In this document: in pieces, positions 32,729-43,500 of the stretch
How positions within the stretch are numbered: position 1 is the first letter of the stretch
How the letters are laid out: every line of letters starts with the position of its first letter
Assembly: GCA_012845835.1 (NCBI GenBank)
Contig: JABAKD010000014.1
Location: 4,021,896 to 4,085,895 of the forward strand
Source of the DNA: Undaria pinnatifida
Lineage: Eukaryota; Sar; Phaeophyceae; Laminariales; Alariaceae
Reading direction: 5' to 3'
DNA length: 64,000 nucleotides
Notes under the pieces: model-generated
Database searches by the model: none
The model's input: only the letters and a program-made list of their open reading frames with translations
What the model was told of the DNA's origin: nothing
Program-made: the position numbers and the translations under genes

Positions 32729-35700
32729 CTGTGTTTGGTTGGGTGGGTGGGGTGGGATGGTTTCAGGAGCAATTAAGGGATAAACCACACGTATATTGAC
32801 AATATATATGGGGGTGAAAAAAAGTCAATTCGCACTTGAAATTTCAAGACAATAATCCCTTGCCCAATGATATCTTCCCTATCCTGTCCTTTATCCCTAT
32901 CCTTCGTATGTATATACTCGGAAATATGAATCGACGAAAAAAAAAAGCAAGAAAAAATTATGGACGCGGTAGAGTTGTGTAGGTATATACTCGAATCATG
33001 AAACGAATAAAAATAAAAAAAATGGAAAAAAAATGATGGGCGTGAACCTGTTTAAAAAACTCTCCAAAAAATGATGGGCGTGGGCCTGTTTAAAAAAACT
33101 CACATTCTTCTTTCTCGCAGCACATGTCGTCGTGGCAGCCGTACTCGTCGCACTCAATGTCCTTGCCGTTGTCCCGCGGCTTGTAGTAGTCGGGGCACAT
33201 GTAATCGTAGCACGTGGGCCTCTTCGCTGAAAAAGAAATGCGAAGAGCAAAAGGATACACACACGCGCGCGCGAAAGAAAACAAAAAGAAGTGCGGCGCG
33301 CCGGGGGGGGGGGGGGGGGGGACTGTTAGATACGATTTTTTTTGGCGTGACTATTGGTCTACTCGAATAGCTTCTATGTAAATAACGTTTAAGAAGAAAC
33401 ACGCGAAGAAATGACACGAGGACACGGAAAGAAAAAAAATGTGCGGCGGGGTAGAGATGTCTATACGTGCCAGAAGGTCTTGTGTTTGGTTGGGTGGGTG
33501 GGGTGAGATGGTTTCAGGAGAAATTAAGGGATAAATCACACGTATATTGACAATAATATATAAGGGGGTGAAAAAAGTCAATTCGCACTTAATAATTTGA
33601 AGACAATACTCCCTTGCCTAATGATATTTCTTCCCTATCCTGTCATTAATCCCTATCCTTCGTATGTATATACTCGGGAAATACGAATCGACGAAAAAAA
33701 ATAAGCAAGAAAAAACTATGGACGCGGTGGAGTTGTGTAGGTATATACTCAACATCAAACAACAATACTCGAAACATGAAACGGATGAAAAAAAAAAAAA
33801 TCGAAAAAAAAATGTTGGCGTGGGCCTGTTTAAAACTCACATTCTTCTTTCTCGCAGCACATGTCGTCGTGGCAGCCGTACTCGTCGCACTCAATGTCCT
33901 TGCCGTTGTCCCGCGGCTTGTAGTAGTCGGGGCACATGTAATCGTAGCACGTGGGTCTCTTCGCTGAAAAAGAAATGCGAAGATCGAACGGATACACACA
34001 CGCGCGCGCGAAAGAAAACAAAAAGACGTGCGGCGCGCCGGGGGGGGGGGGGGGACTGTTGGATACGATTTTTTTTGGCGAGACTATTACTCGAATAGCT
34101 TCCGTGTAAATAACAGTAAGAAGAAACACGCGAAGAAGTAACACGACGACACGGGAAACAAAATGTGCGGCCCGGCGGGGTAGATCCATGTACATGATAA
34201 CACAGCAAGATCGGCGGTTTACGCGCGCGCTACCATGAATGAGCGGCACTCACTGTGTTCTTTATTTGCTCAACACCACGCACGCGCAATCCCTACTTAA
34301 CACTTTTTATTTATTGTGCCCGAACCAGGTCCGGGTGGGAGGCCATTGTACCAACGCGGTGTTTACCTACTTGTTACCTACCGCGCAGACGAAGCGGGAT
34401 CACGACCGTGGTGGAACTAAATATTCGACGAAAAAACTAAAGACCACAGAACAAGTGGGCGGGAGGGGTAACGTAAAAATTGTGACTAGCTAGTTACGGT
34501 CGTTGTAACAACTGTGACATCTTACTGTAAAGGCGCAATCAGGCGGAGACACGAGAAGAAGGGCCAGTAATTGTACCAGGCAGGGACGTTGTTAGCTATC
34601 AGGAAGCTAGCTACATATATATACAAGTGCTAGCTATATAGGCGGAGACACAAATAACAAGAGTGTCGCCTAGCATTACAGAGGGCCGGGAGACTTGATG
34701 GATGTGGCGGAGGAATGAGGGAGGAGGGGGGACTCACATTCTTTTTCGCAGCACTCGTCGTCTTTGCAGCCGTTGTAGTCGCACTCGATGTTGTAGGCGT
34801 CGTGGCGGTGGTAGTAGTAGTCAGGGCACGTGTGTTCGGAGCACTTCTTCCTCGCTGTACACAACAATATGAAACAAATAAGAGGTTGGTACGGAGGGGG
34901 CGGGAGGGGGGTAAGGAGGGTGGGGGGGTGTTGGAGGAAGTACGTAGGGAGGCGGCGGCGGCGGGGGGGGGGGGTTAGATAGTAAAATACGTTTAATTTT
35001 TCGAAGAAACGCGAAAAAAAAAAAAGCTCCGAATCGTGTCGTCATCGCAACGATAAAAAATGGAAAACAGCCAGGGGGGACAAGAAAAAAAAAATGACTT
35101 GAGACCTTAACTCTCCCCCCCCAACTCCCAGACCCCAAGCACCCATCACCATCGCACACGTCGCTATCATTATTATTCGTTTTAATGCTCTCTTTTTTTA
35201 GTGTTTTGTCATAATGAAACATCACGAAAACTCAAAGTTTTAATTATAAAGACTAATAAAATACAAAGCAAAAATATTTTCAAAATCTGAAAAAGTTTTA
35301 GCGGTCTCTTTTAGTGTTCTGTCATAATGAAACATCACGAAAACATATAAACACTAACTAAAATACAAAACAAAAATATTTTCAAAATATATTTGTTAAA
35401 GCTTCTTGTTTTCGTGCCCTTTTTAGTTTAAAAAATATTAGAAAAAACTAAAATACAACAAAAAAACAAAAATATAGAAAAAACAATTTTTTGACTGATC
35501 ATAAAAAAAACATGCTCACGTTTCTTCTCCTCCTCGTGCCTCATGCAGCACTGGTCCTCGCGGCACTTGCCACCCTCGCAGCGCACCTCCCAGGCCTTGT
35601 CGATCGGGCCGTAGCCGTCCGGGCACCCGATGGAGTTGCAAAGAAGAGGGGCTGCAGGTAAAAAGGCAAGAGTGGGAGGGGGGTAGGGGGCAAGGCGAGA

Positions 35701-38700
35701 CACGGCAGGTTACAAAGAAAAAAACGGCGGAAGAAGAAAATATTTTTTTACAGGCTCAGCCTTCTCAGACACTAAAAACTTAATGCAGAGGTCGCGCGCG
35801 CTTTACTTGTACACAAGAGTTATCTACACAAGACAGTTCCAATACACAAGACAGTTCTAATATACCAGGCACGTAAATACATCCGACGTATTTTTTCAGC
35901 TGTTAGTTTCGATTGAGTACGAAAACTTCCGTAACAAAAAAAAACGTGCACCAAAGCCCGAACCGCACGACGACTCACGTCTCTCGCAGCACTGCTCCTT
36001 CGAGCACTCGTTGTCCTTGCACAGCTCGTCCGCCTTGCTGAGGATGGGGGTGTAGCCGTTCGGGCATGGGTAGCAGGCGCACATGGCCAGACAGCACTGG
36101 TCCCTCTCGCACTTCCCGTCGTCGCATTCGACGTACTGGGCGTCATCCACCGGGATGTAGCCGTCGGGGCAGCCGATGGAGTTGCACATGGGCCTCTTGG
36201 GCTGTTTGTTGTCCGCGTGGCAAGGCGAGACAAGAGGAGTAGGGTAGGCAGACATGGAAGAAGAGAGATCGGCAAACATAGCGGGTGGGGGGTGGGTCGA
36301 TGAGTGGATCAGACGTACAGCATAATAATATTACCACCAGTGCACGGCCCAGACAGTTAGTTTAGTTGATATAGTAGGGTGCGTGGGAGGCAACAGACGT
36401 AAATGAGGTGAACGAAAATGGTTTTTATCGGTGTTTTTGGGATCCTCCCGGATCTTACGGCAACATCTTCCTCACGCCGCGAAAAAAGCCTGATGGGTAC
36501 ATAAAATAGTTCGGGAGCAGCGACATCACTCGTTCGACGTGCGTTTTCATTATGTTGTTGTATTCTAGCGCGCGGACAGGTACACATTCATTCGTTAGTA
36601 TTTATATGCTACCCGGTAGCGCACGGAACGTACAACGATCGATCGATGCGCTCTTGTGTAATACATGATACGTGGTAGCTCCAAGTATGTCATCCATACC
36701 AAAGCAAGGATCCGCGAAAATCGCACTACTCTCTGCACCGTGCGAGTTCTTCGTCTGGCACGGCGGCAAAGCAAAGGAACAACAGCAGTACAGACGACCG
36801 ACCCCGACCCCTCCCCCCCCCCCTCCCCCCCCCCCCGCCTTTACACCACCGACCAACCCCCCCCCCGCTTCGAAAACACAACGAACGCGGTAGGACAACA
36901 GTGCTCACCTCGTAGCTCTCGGTTGTGCGCCTCCCGCGGAGGCTGCCTGGAAGTAACGAAAGAGAGCAGAAGCAAGTGCGAGGGAGAGCAAGGAAGGGCG
37001 GAAGGAGATGAGCAAAAAAAACTTTACAAAGATTAGACTAGACTATTATTAGTCTATTATTATGATAAGTCGTTTTCTCGAAACTGTTTTGGATACGTAA
37101 ATAATTCATGGTACGTCGTGTCGAGAGCGTGAGTGTCGTTTTTACTGGGGAGCATCACGGCGGGGTTTGATTTTTATTGCGGTTAAATTGTGTAGTCTAG
37201 ACTAGACTGTCTCCACTTAAGTCTTTCTACTCGTACGTACGGGGTTTTATTACAAAATAAAAATACACCCACTAATCTCCAACCAAACAGCTCTCTCTTC
37301 TTCTGTGTAGTCTTCTATGTGAGATCGAAGGTTTCGTCGAAACTCACATCTATCTTTGCAAGCTGTGTGTGATATCCCGAAACTCATATTTTTTTGCAAG
37401 CTGTGTGACACTCTTGTGTGGCTGTGTGCGTTTTTTTGCAAGCTGTGTGACACTCTGTGTGGCTGTGTGCGGTGTGTGACGGCCCCCGCAATATGTATCC
37501 ACTGCTGGCTACATACCGGTTGCCGACAATATTATGGACACTTCCTATACCTACCTTTTACTCTCGCACAAGCCGCGCGCGTTCTTACGATTTTTCGCCC
37601 CCAACCTCTCGCTCTACCGAGAGCCGCGAATGCTGTTCTTCCTACCGCCGTGCTACCTGTTCTTCTTACCGCCGTGCTACCCAGCGTTCTGTAAAACCGG
37701 CACACTGCTGCTCGGTGAAGTCACGTTGTTGGCTATTATATACACTTGCCAGCTATATGCGCTGCTGGGTACAAAGCACAGTGACTGTGCCCGATAGAAA
37801 TCCAGCTACTTACTGCATACTCATACTCTCGCAAGCCGCCTCCAGTGAGCTTTCGGTACGCTATGTCTACTGCGAGGTGCGATCATGCTGCGTGTACTAA
37901 AAATTGAGACTACATGATACCTCTGCTGGACTCTCGTATTTTATTCAGGGTAGTAGTCGAATCCATTGATAGCCGGGTATACGCGCTCGCAGCAGCAAAA
38001 CTACCTGAAAAAAAGGAGGGGCCAGAGAAGAACAACACCAGCTCTACGAGCCCCGAAAAACTGCTGAGAGCGGGGTGCAAAATGCGGCCGCCGTACTTTG
38101 ATACTGCTGCTGTTTGTTGTTGTTCTACTTTGCTCCGACCACCCTGCATGATGGGTAGTACTCGGATTCTTCTCGTGTTATCGACGGAGTGCTACTACAC
38201 CGAAGACATATGCTCTAGCAAGCCATCCACCAGTCGGTGAGCTTTCGGTATACGCTTTTCTTGTCTTCCTGTCTTGTCTTTGCGGAATGCGATCCTGCTG
38301 GATGTGCAGCACTAAAAAAGATGCTACCCTCATATTCGGTTCTGGGACCCTCGTCTTCAGGGTAGCCGGTTTACGCGATCGCAGCAGCAAAACTACTTGA
38401 AAAAAGAGACGCAGCCGAACACACAACAAAGAACACGGCCTGCTCTACGAGCACAAACACCCCGAAAAACCGCTGAGAGGGGTGTAATGCTGCCGTACGT
38501 ACTGCTTGCTGCACTGCCGTGCTACGCTGCTCGGAAAACACACCCTGTACGATTAGTACCCGGAGTCTTCTCGTCGTGTTATCGACGCACGCACACAGAC
38601 AGGCTAAACTACGTCCGGAGGAACAACGATTCGCAGCAAAAAAATAAATAAGATGAATGAAACACGACGTCCACACACACAACTAGTCTAAAGTAAAGGT

Positions 38701-38994
38701 CTGGAGATCGTCGGACATCGGACGAACAACGCACAGCGCACACACAAAAAGACGAGCACCACGGCTCGAAGCTAAAAAAGCATAGCGCTTGGACGCTCTT
38801 CTCTCGACGACGGTGCGCGGCGCGCATTGCGTTCGCCGGAAACAACGCAAACCGAGACCGAACGCTCATCATACGGCACGACAAATAAACTCGCTATCAT
38901 ATTCTCACTCACCTTGGGCAGGAACCCCAGCAGCAGCGCTGAGCGAGACGATGGGGAGGAAGGTAACAGCAGCGGCCCACATTATGCGAGGCAT
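32046..38994 (-). CDS. Gene A: secreted modular six-cysteine protein with (DSR)35 insert
   Basis: Eight exons: 38994-38913, 36946-36909, 36201-35979, 35651-35520, 34854-34738, 33963-33841, 33226-33104 and 32728-32046, giving 506 codons plus TGA with no frame break. All introns are GT-AG; intron 2 is phase 0 and the rest phase 1. Exon 1 is a signal peptide ([20 protein letters not shown]). Exon 2 gives [12 protein letters not shown], with an RGRR protease-type site. Seven modules of the form C-x4-C-x12-14-C-x4-5-C-x4-C-C follow, each usually starting CPD-x-Y. The last module is opened between its third and fourth cysteines by 35 DSR triplets and a Tyr/Asp-rich segment. Codons are strongly C/G-ending, unlike the background. 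Probably secreted and disulphide-bonded; function unknown. I match it to no named family. Gene B is its inverted paralog. Confidence 0.82.
32304..32618 (-). repeat. 9-bp minisatellite coding 35 x Asp-Ser-Arg
   Basis: 315 bp of the unit GACTCCCGC, with scattered TCC to TCT serine-codon changes and no amino-acid change. Other frames give long artefact ORFs. Confidence 0.95.
32731..34190. repeat. Tandem duplication, about 750-bp unit, in gene A
   Basis: Both units begin TGTTTGGTTGGGTGGGTGGG (32733 and 33483) and contain CACGTATATTGACAATA, CCCTTGCC-AATGATAT, a C-module exon and a poly-G/C tract. The left boundary coincides with the exon 8 acceptor. Confidence 0.85.
33104..33963 (-). CDS. Gene A exons 6 and 7, recently duplicated modules
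   Basis: Exon 6 (33963-33841) and exon 7 (33226-33104), 123 nt each, encode the same module ([39 protein letters not shown]). They sit in a tandem duplication of roughly 750 bp that also copied intron sequence. Confidence 0.85.
34738..34854 (-). CDS. Gene A exon 5, one module
   Basis: 117 nt, phase 1-1: [38 protein letters not shown]. It corresponds to the long-type modules of gene B exons 5-12. Confidence 0.85.
35520..35651 (-). CDS. Gene A exon 4, one module
   Basis: 132 nt, phase 1-1. [20 protein letters not shown] then [10 protein letters not shown], ending in an EEEKK linker. It is one codon shorter than gene B exon 4. Confidence 0.85.
35979..36201 (-). CDS. Gene A exon 3, two cysteine modules
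   Basis: It starts phase 0 with [15 protein letters not shown]. The second module has an extra cysteine ([12 protein letters not shown]). It is 223 nt, the same length as gene B exon 3, and differs from it at only about four residues. Confidence 0.88.
36909..36946 (-). CDS. Gene A exon 2, RGRR propeptide segment
   Basis: 38 nt between TTCCAG and GTGAGC. It encodes [12 protein letters not shown] after the split Gly, and matches gene B exon 2 ([12 protein letters not shown]), which fixes its boundaries. Confidence 0.75.
36947..38912 (-). other. Gene A intron 1
   Basis: 1966 nt. It carries a direct duplication (37930-38180 and 38340-38580, sharing CGCAGCAGCAAAACTAC and CCCCGAAAAAC), an R1 fragment (37309-37480) and a segment near 38700-38780 homologous to gene B intron 1. 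No exon is seen. Confidence 0.6.
38913..38994 (-). CDS. Gene A exon 1, signal peptide
   Basis: ATG at 38994 is chosen because it opens a basic-hydrophobic leader that aligns codon by codon with gene B exon 1 (MPR-M-W-AA-V, LPIVSL, AAG). It ends in phase 1 before GTGAGT. Confidence 0.8.
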
Positions 38995-40453
38995 GGTGAT
39001 GATACTCTCCTTTTTGCTGCTGATCCCAAACAACTAACTGGGTGTTGATGTACTAGTTGCTGCTGATAGTGTATCAATCAACAGTGGTATTGGAGGTGCT
39101 GATATCTGATGGTGTCTTGAAAGAGCTCAAGAGGAAGGAGGAGGAGGAGGAGGTGGATGATGAGTGACCGGCTGGGGGCCGGACATGGGGCAGCGCCACG
39201 ACATTTCGGGACCCCAGCATAGACGGTTGTGGACCCACACACAGCAGTTTGTCATGGTTGTGCGGGGCATCTCGGGGAAACGTCCTTTCTTGTCTTGCGG
39301 GGTCGTTCGAGGACCCCAATACCAACAACCAAAAAATAATTTCCTGCTTGCTGGTGTCCGCCGTCTGAAAAACCCGTTTACGCACAAGTAGTCAATAGTA
39401 CAGTAGTGGGTACAGTAGTAGTCTATACGAAAGAAGAGTCTCGTACTATTTACACCTGCTGTAGATGGAGATTGGAGAGCAAATCGTAGATCTCTGGGCC
39501 GTTCTCCTTCTTTTTTACAGCTGTGGGTTTGTATCTCGCCGCAATTCCTTCGTGATGATGATGCCGCTGCCAGCTCTATCTATCAATATAGAATAATAGC
39601 CAGCGGCTCGATCGCGAGCTCGCTCTCGCAAGCAAAGTCCCACATCTTCTCGGGATTAATGCGGATGGATGTCGAGTTGCTGCGTCTTGAGCACAAGAGG
39701 GAGTGCTATTATTATGACACACAAGGTATCGCTCCTCGACGTTGCGCGATAACCAACTGCCACATTCAAATGACACATACATGCGCAATGTGTGGGCCTG
39801 ATTGCCTGCAGAGCAGAAAAACTGATTTCCACAAATATCATTCACCCCGCGTCCACCACTCGTGCACGATACGATCTCACTCTCGGACAAACTTTATGCA
39901 GTAGATCTACGAGAGATCGAGTAGTACCTGTTGATGTGATACGAACAAAGAATGATTTTGCCTCAAGAGGTGTTTTGTTGACGAAAATGTAATAATCGTT
40001 TGTCAAATATTTTCAACATTTATACGATACTTAGATATGAGTTCATTGTACAACACGGGCTATCTTTTTAGACGGAGATACAATCGGGGGAACCCGGAAT
40101 TTTGAATTTTTAACTGTTTTTCGTCTTTTTTTTTTTTGCGGTCCTCGCAGGACCCTCCAAGACAAGAAAGGACGTTCCCCCGAGAACCCCGCACAACCAT
40201 GGCAAACTGTGGGTCCACCACCGTCTTTCCTGGGGTCCCGGAATGTCGGGGCGACGCCCCATGTCCGATCCCCACCCGGTCACTCTCATCATCCACCTCC
40301 TCGTCCTCCTTCCTTCCTCTTGAGCTCTCTCAAGACACCATCTATCTACATACACCTCCAATACCACTCTGCTGATACACTACTGTATCAGCAACTACTA
40401 GCAGTACATCAACACCTAGTTGCTGCTGATCAGCAGCAAGGAGTATCGTCCCC
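38995..40453. promoter_or_regulatory. Shared divergent promoter region with inverted-repeat arms
   Basis: Between the two start codons, 39005-39310 and 40139-40450 are inverted copies of each other (shared: AACTAGGTGTTGATGTACT-type leader, TCTTGAAAGAGCTCAAGAGG-type box, CGGGACCCCAG-type box and the AAGGACGT-type box). Both genes therefore start from homologous upstream sequence. No clear TATA box is seen. The core between the arms holds a transposase-like fragment. Confidence 0.6.
39659..39904 (+). pseudogene. Cys/His-rich fragment resembling a piggyBac transposase C-terminal ribbon
   Basis: ATG to TAG, 81 codons, with the frame also open for about 50 codons upstream. Cys/His order RRCAITNCH, HTCAMCGPDC, then FHKYH resembles the cysteine-rich C-terminal ribbon of piggyBac-type transposases, which ends in a Tyr-His pair. 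No DDD catalytic part is seen nearby, so at best a relic. It could also be an unrelated zinc-binding ORF. Confidence 0.3.
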
Positions 40454-40544
40454 ATGCCGCGCATGATGTGGGGCGCCGCGGTTGCCCTCCTCCCCATCGT
40501 CTCGCTCGGCGGTGCTGCTGGAGTTTCTGTGCAGAGTATCTCAG
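40454..40544 (+). CDS. Gene B exon 1, signal peptide
   Basis: MPRMMWGAAVALLPIVSLGG then AAGVSVQSIS: a short basic start, a hydrophobic core and small residues around a likely cleavage site. It ends in phase 1 before GTGAGA. The start is fixed by alignment with gene A exon 1. Confidence 0.8.
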
Positions 40545-43500
40545 GTGAGAGAGAGTGAGCTGAGTGTGAGAGCGAGTTTACATGTATGTCGTATATCATG
40601 TGTATGTATGCGTGCGTTCGGTCTCGGTTTGCGTTTTTTTTTTGCACATGCCCTCTGGGCTGACCACAATGTATGTAGAGAGAGGGAACGCCAGTTTGGC
40701 ACAACCGCTTCTCTGGAGCTTATATGTAAGAGAGAGCGCAATGCTTCGAGCTGTCTGTGGTGTCCAAGGTGTTTTGTGTGTGCGTTGTGCCTTGTTCGTC
40801 CGATGATTTCGCGCACACACGTCCCTTCTCTCTGGAGAGAGCACGCAATGCTTCGAGCTACTGTGGTGCTCAAGGTGTTTTTGCATGTATGTGCGTTGTG
40901 CGTTGCTCCTCGGATGATTTCCCCCCTCTCAGACCTACGAGGAGTGTTTGTTCTTGTGTCGGTGTGTTCTGCCACCTTTTAAATTTTGTTGTTCCGTTCC
41001 AGACGTAGTTTTGATGCCCGCATGCATGCATGCATGCCAGTGCACAGGAGAATAATCCGTACAGCGTGGTCGGTCGGAGCAGTGTAGAGCACAGCAGAGG
41101 TGTTGTAGCAAGCAGCACGGCAGTATCGCACCCACCTCTCAGCAGATTTTTGGGGTATACGCTCAGCATAGAGCAGGTTAGTTAGGTGCTCTTGATTGTT
41201 CGGCTGCCTCTCTTGTTTAAAGTAGCTTTACTACTGCGCGCGCGTAAACCGGCTACATACAGCAGCAGCACCGCATTTCGCAGGAGGTAGAGCGTGCTAC
41301 TATCTGGCTGTAGAAAGACGACTTGCAAGAGAGCGTAAAGCTGGAGTACATTAAGGCAGCATGTACAGTCTAAACATATAGCTGGCAGTCTTGCCAGCAA
41401 AGTGACTCGAGGCGCATTGTGCCGTTCTTTTTACAGTACAGCAGCAGTTCAGTAGCGCGGCGCGGTAGAATAACAGAGTATCACGGCTCTCGGTAGATCG
41501 AGGGCGGTACCGAAAAACCGTATGAACGCGGCTTGCGAGAGAGTCGTAGAGAAGTGTCTATATCTCAGAAGCCGGTATATAGACTATATAGCCAGTAGTA
41601 GAGTGCATGTAGCCAGCTGCAGCGCACCAGCAGAAACACATACGAGTAGCAGAGTAGCAGTACATGTCAGCAGCAAGCAGCAGTACAGTACAGCGGTGTT
41701 AACAGTCGATGATGAATCGCAAAATGCAACCCAGACGCTCCTTCCTCTCGACGATGCGAGCGCTCTTCGTTGTATCCTAAAACGTTTTTTTTTTAATCTG
41801 TTGTCTCTCGAGAAACGCTGTGGTACATTGTTGCTATTATATTAGTCTAGACTAACCTAACACCTAAGTTTTGCTCATCGTCCCGTCCCGCGCACTTGCT
41901 CTTTCTCGCACTTTGCCCTGTGCTCTCTGTTGCGTCACACTTCCAGGTCTCTTTGAGAAGTCAAGCCTCCGCGGAAGGCGCACGACCGAGACGTACGAGG
42001 TGAGAAGCGGACGCGGACTGACATACACAGCGTACCGCGCTGCTATCCTACTACTGCGTGTTGCGTCCTGATCTTTGTTTCAAGCGGGTTCTGGGGGGGG
42101 GGGGGTACCGGCGGGGCAATTATTGGTAGAATTTGTAGTACTACAGTAGTAAGTAGTTGTGTGTGTTGCTGTACTACTGCCATGTTGCTTTGCTTGGTCA
42201 CTGTCGCTGTATCTCACGGAAGTACTCGTACGGTATAGTCTACAGTTCGAGTTTCGCGGGATCCCTTGCTCTTCATGTGTATGGATGTACATTTCGATGT
42301 ATGTACCATATGTAGAAGGAATGCATGGCATTTTACGTATGCGCGTTCCGTGCGGTACCGGGCGAGTAGAACAATACAGAACGGACGCCGGCCGAAAAAT
42401 GTGTACGCACCGCGCGCTAAAAATATAAAACACAAGAACGAACGCAAACGCACGTCGAACGAGTGATGTCGCTGCTCCCGAACCGAGCCTACCTACAGCA
42501 GCACGGCGCGACCCGTTATGCTTTTTTCGCGGTGTCATATAGCTGTCGCCGTATGTATGTCCTGGGACCCCGAAAACACCGATAAAACCCACTCTCGCGA
42601 TTTTCGTTTAACAGCTCTCCTCTCTCGTGATTTCCATCTCTATCTAATAGGCTACGTTAATTGCCTTCCACGCGCCGTTAAATGTCTTGTGGTATTATTA
42701 TGTGTTTCTGACCCACCCACCCACCTCTACCCACCCCAACCCACCCCACCCGTCATATCTGCCGAAACTCTCTTCTTCCATGTCTGCCTACCCCACCCAC
42801 CCCTCTCGTTTCCATGCCTCGCGGACACAAACAGCCCAAGAGGCCCATGTGCAACTCCATCGGCTGCCCCGACGGCTACATCCCGGTGGATGACGCCCAG
42901 AACGTCGAATGCGACAACGGGAAGTGCGAGAGGGACCAGTGCTGTCTGGCCATGTGCGCCTGCTACCCCTGCCCGAACGGCTACACCCCCATCCTCAGCA
43001 AGGCGGACGAGCGGTGCAAGGACAACGAGTGCTCGAAGGAGCAGTGCTGCGAGAGACGTGAGTCGTGTGTGTGCTTGCGCTTCGGATTTTATTGTTTTTT
43101 AAAGGTGGGTATACTCACAGCTCCGACGTTTTTCAATTCTTACAAAAAAAAATCGTTCTCACAAAACTGTTTCTCCTCGTAATAAATAAACACTACAAAA
43201 TACGTCAGATAGATGTATAGTCTAGACTAGTCTATGCCGTGTATAATGGAAGGTCCAACTGCAGTGAGACCGACTACGCTGTTTTTGACTGTATATTTGT
43301 ACCTGTTACATGCACACGATACGGGGTGTACCATAGCTTTTTTGTCCGGTTTTCACACTTTTCTTGCCCTCCGGGGTTAACCTATTCTAATGGCCTTGCC
43401 CCTCCTCCCCCCCCTCCCGCCTTTTACCGACAGCCCCTCTGCTTTGCAACTCCATCGGGTGCCCGGACGGCTACGACCCGATCGAAAAGGCCTGGGAGGT

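Noticed and set aside
32145-32783. 212-codon plus-strand ORF of Val-Ala-Gly repeats
   Set aside because: It is the antisense shadow of the DSR minisatellite; the minus frame keeps module cysteines and splice sites.
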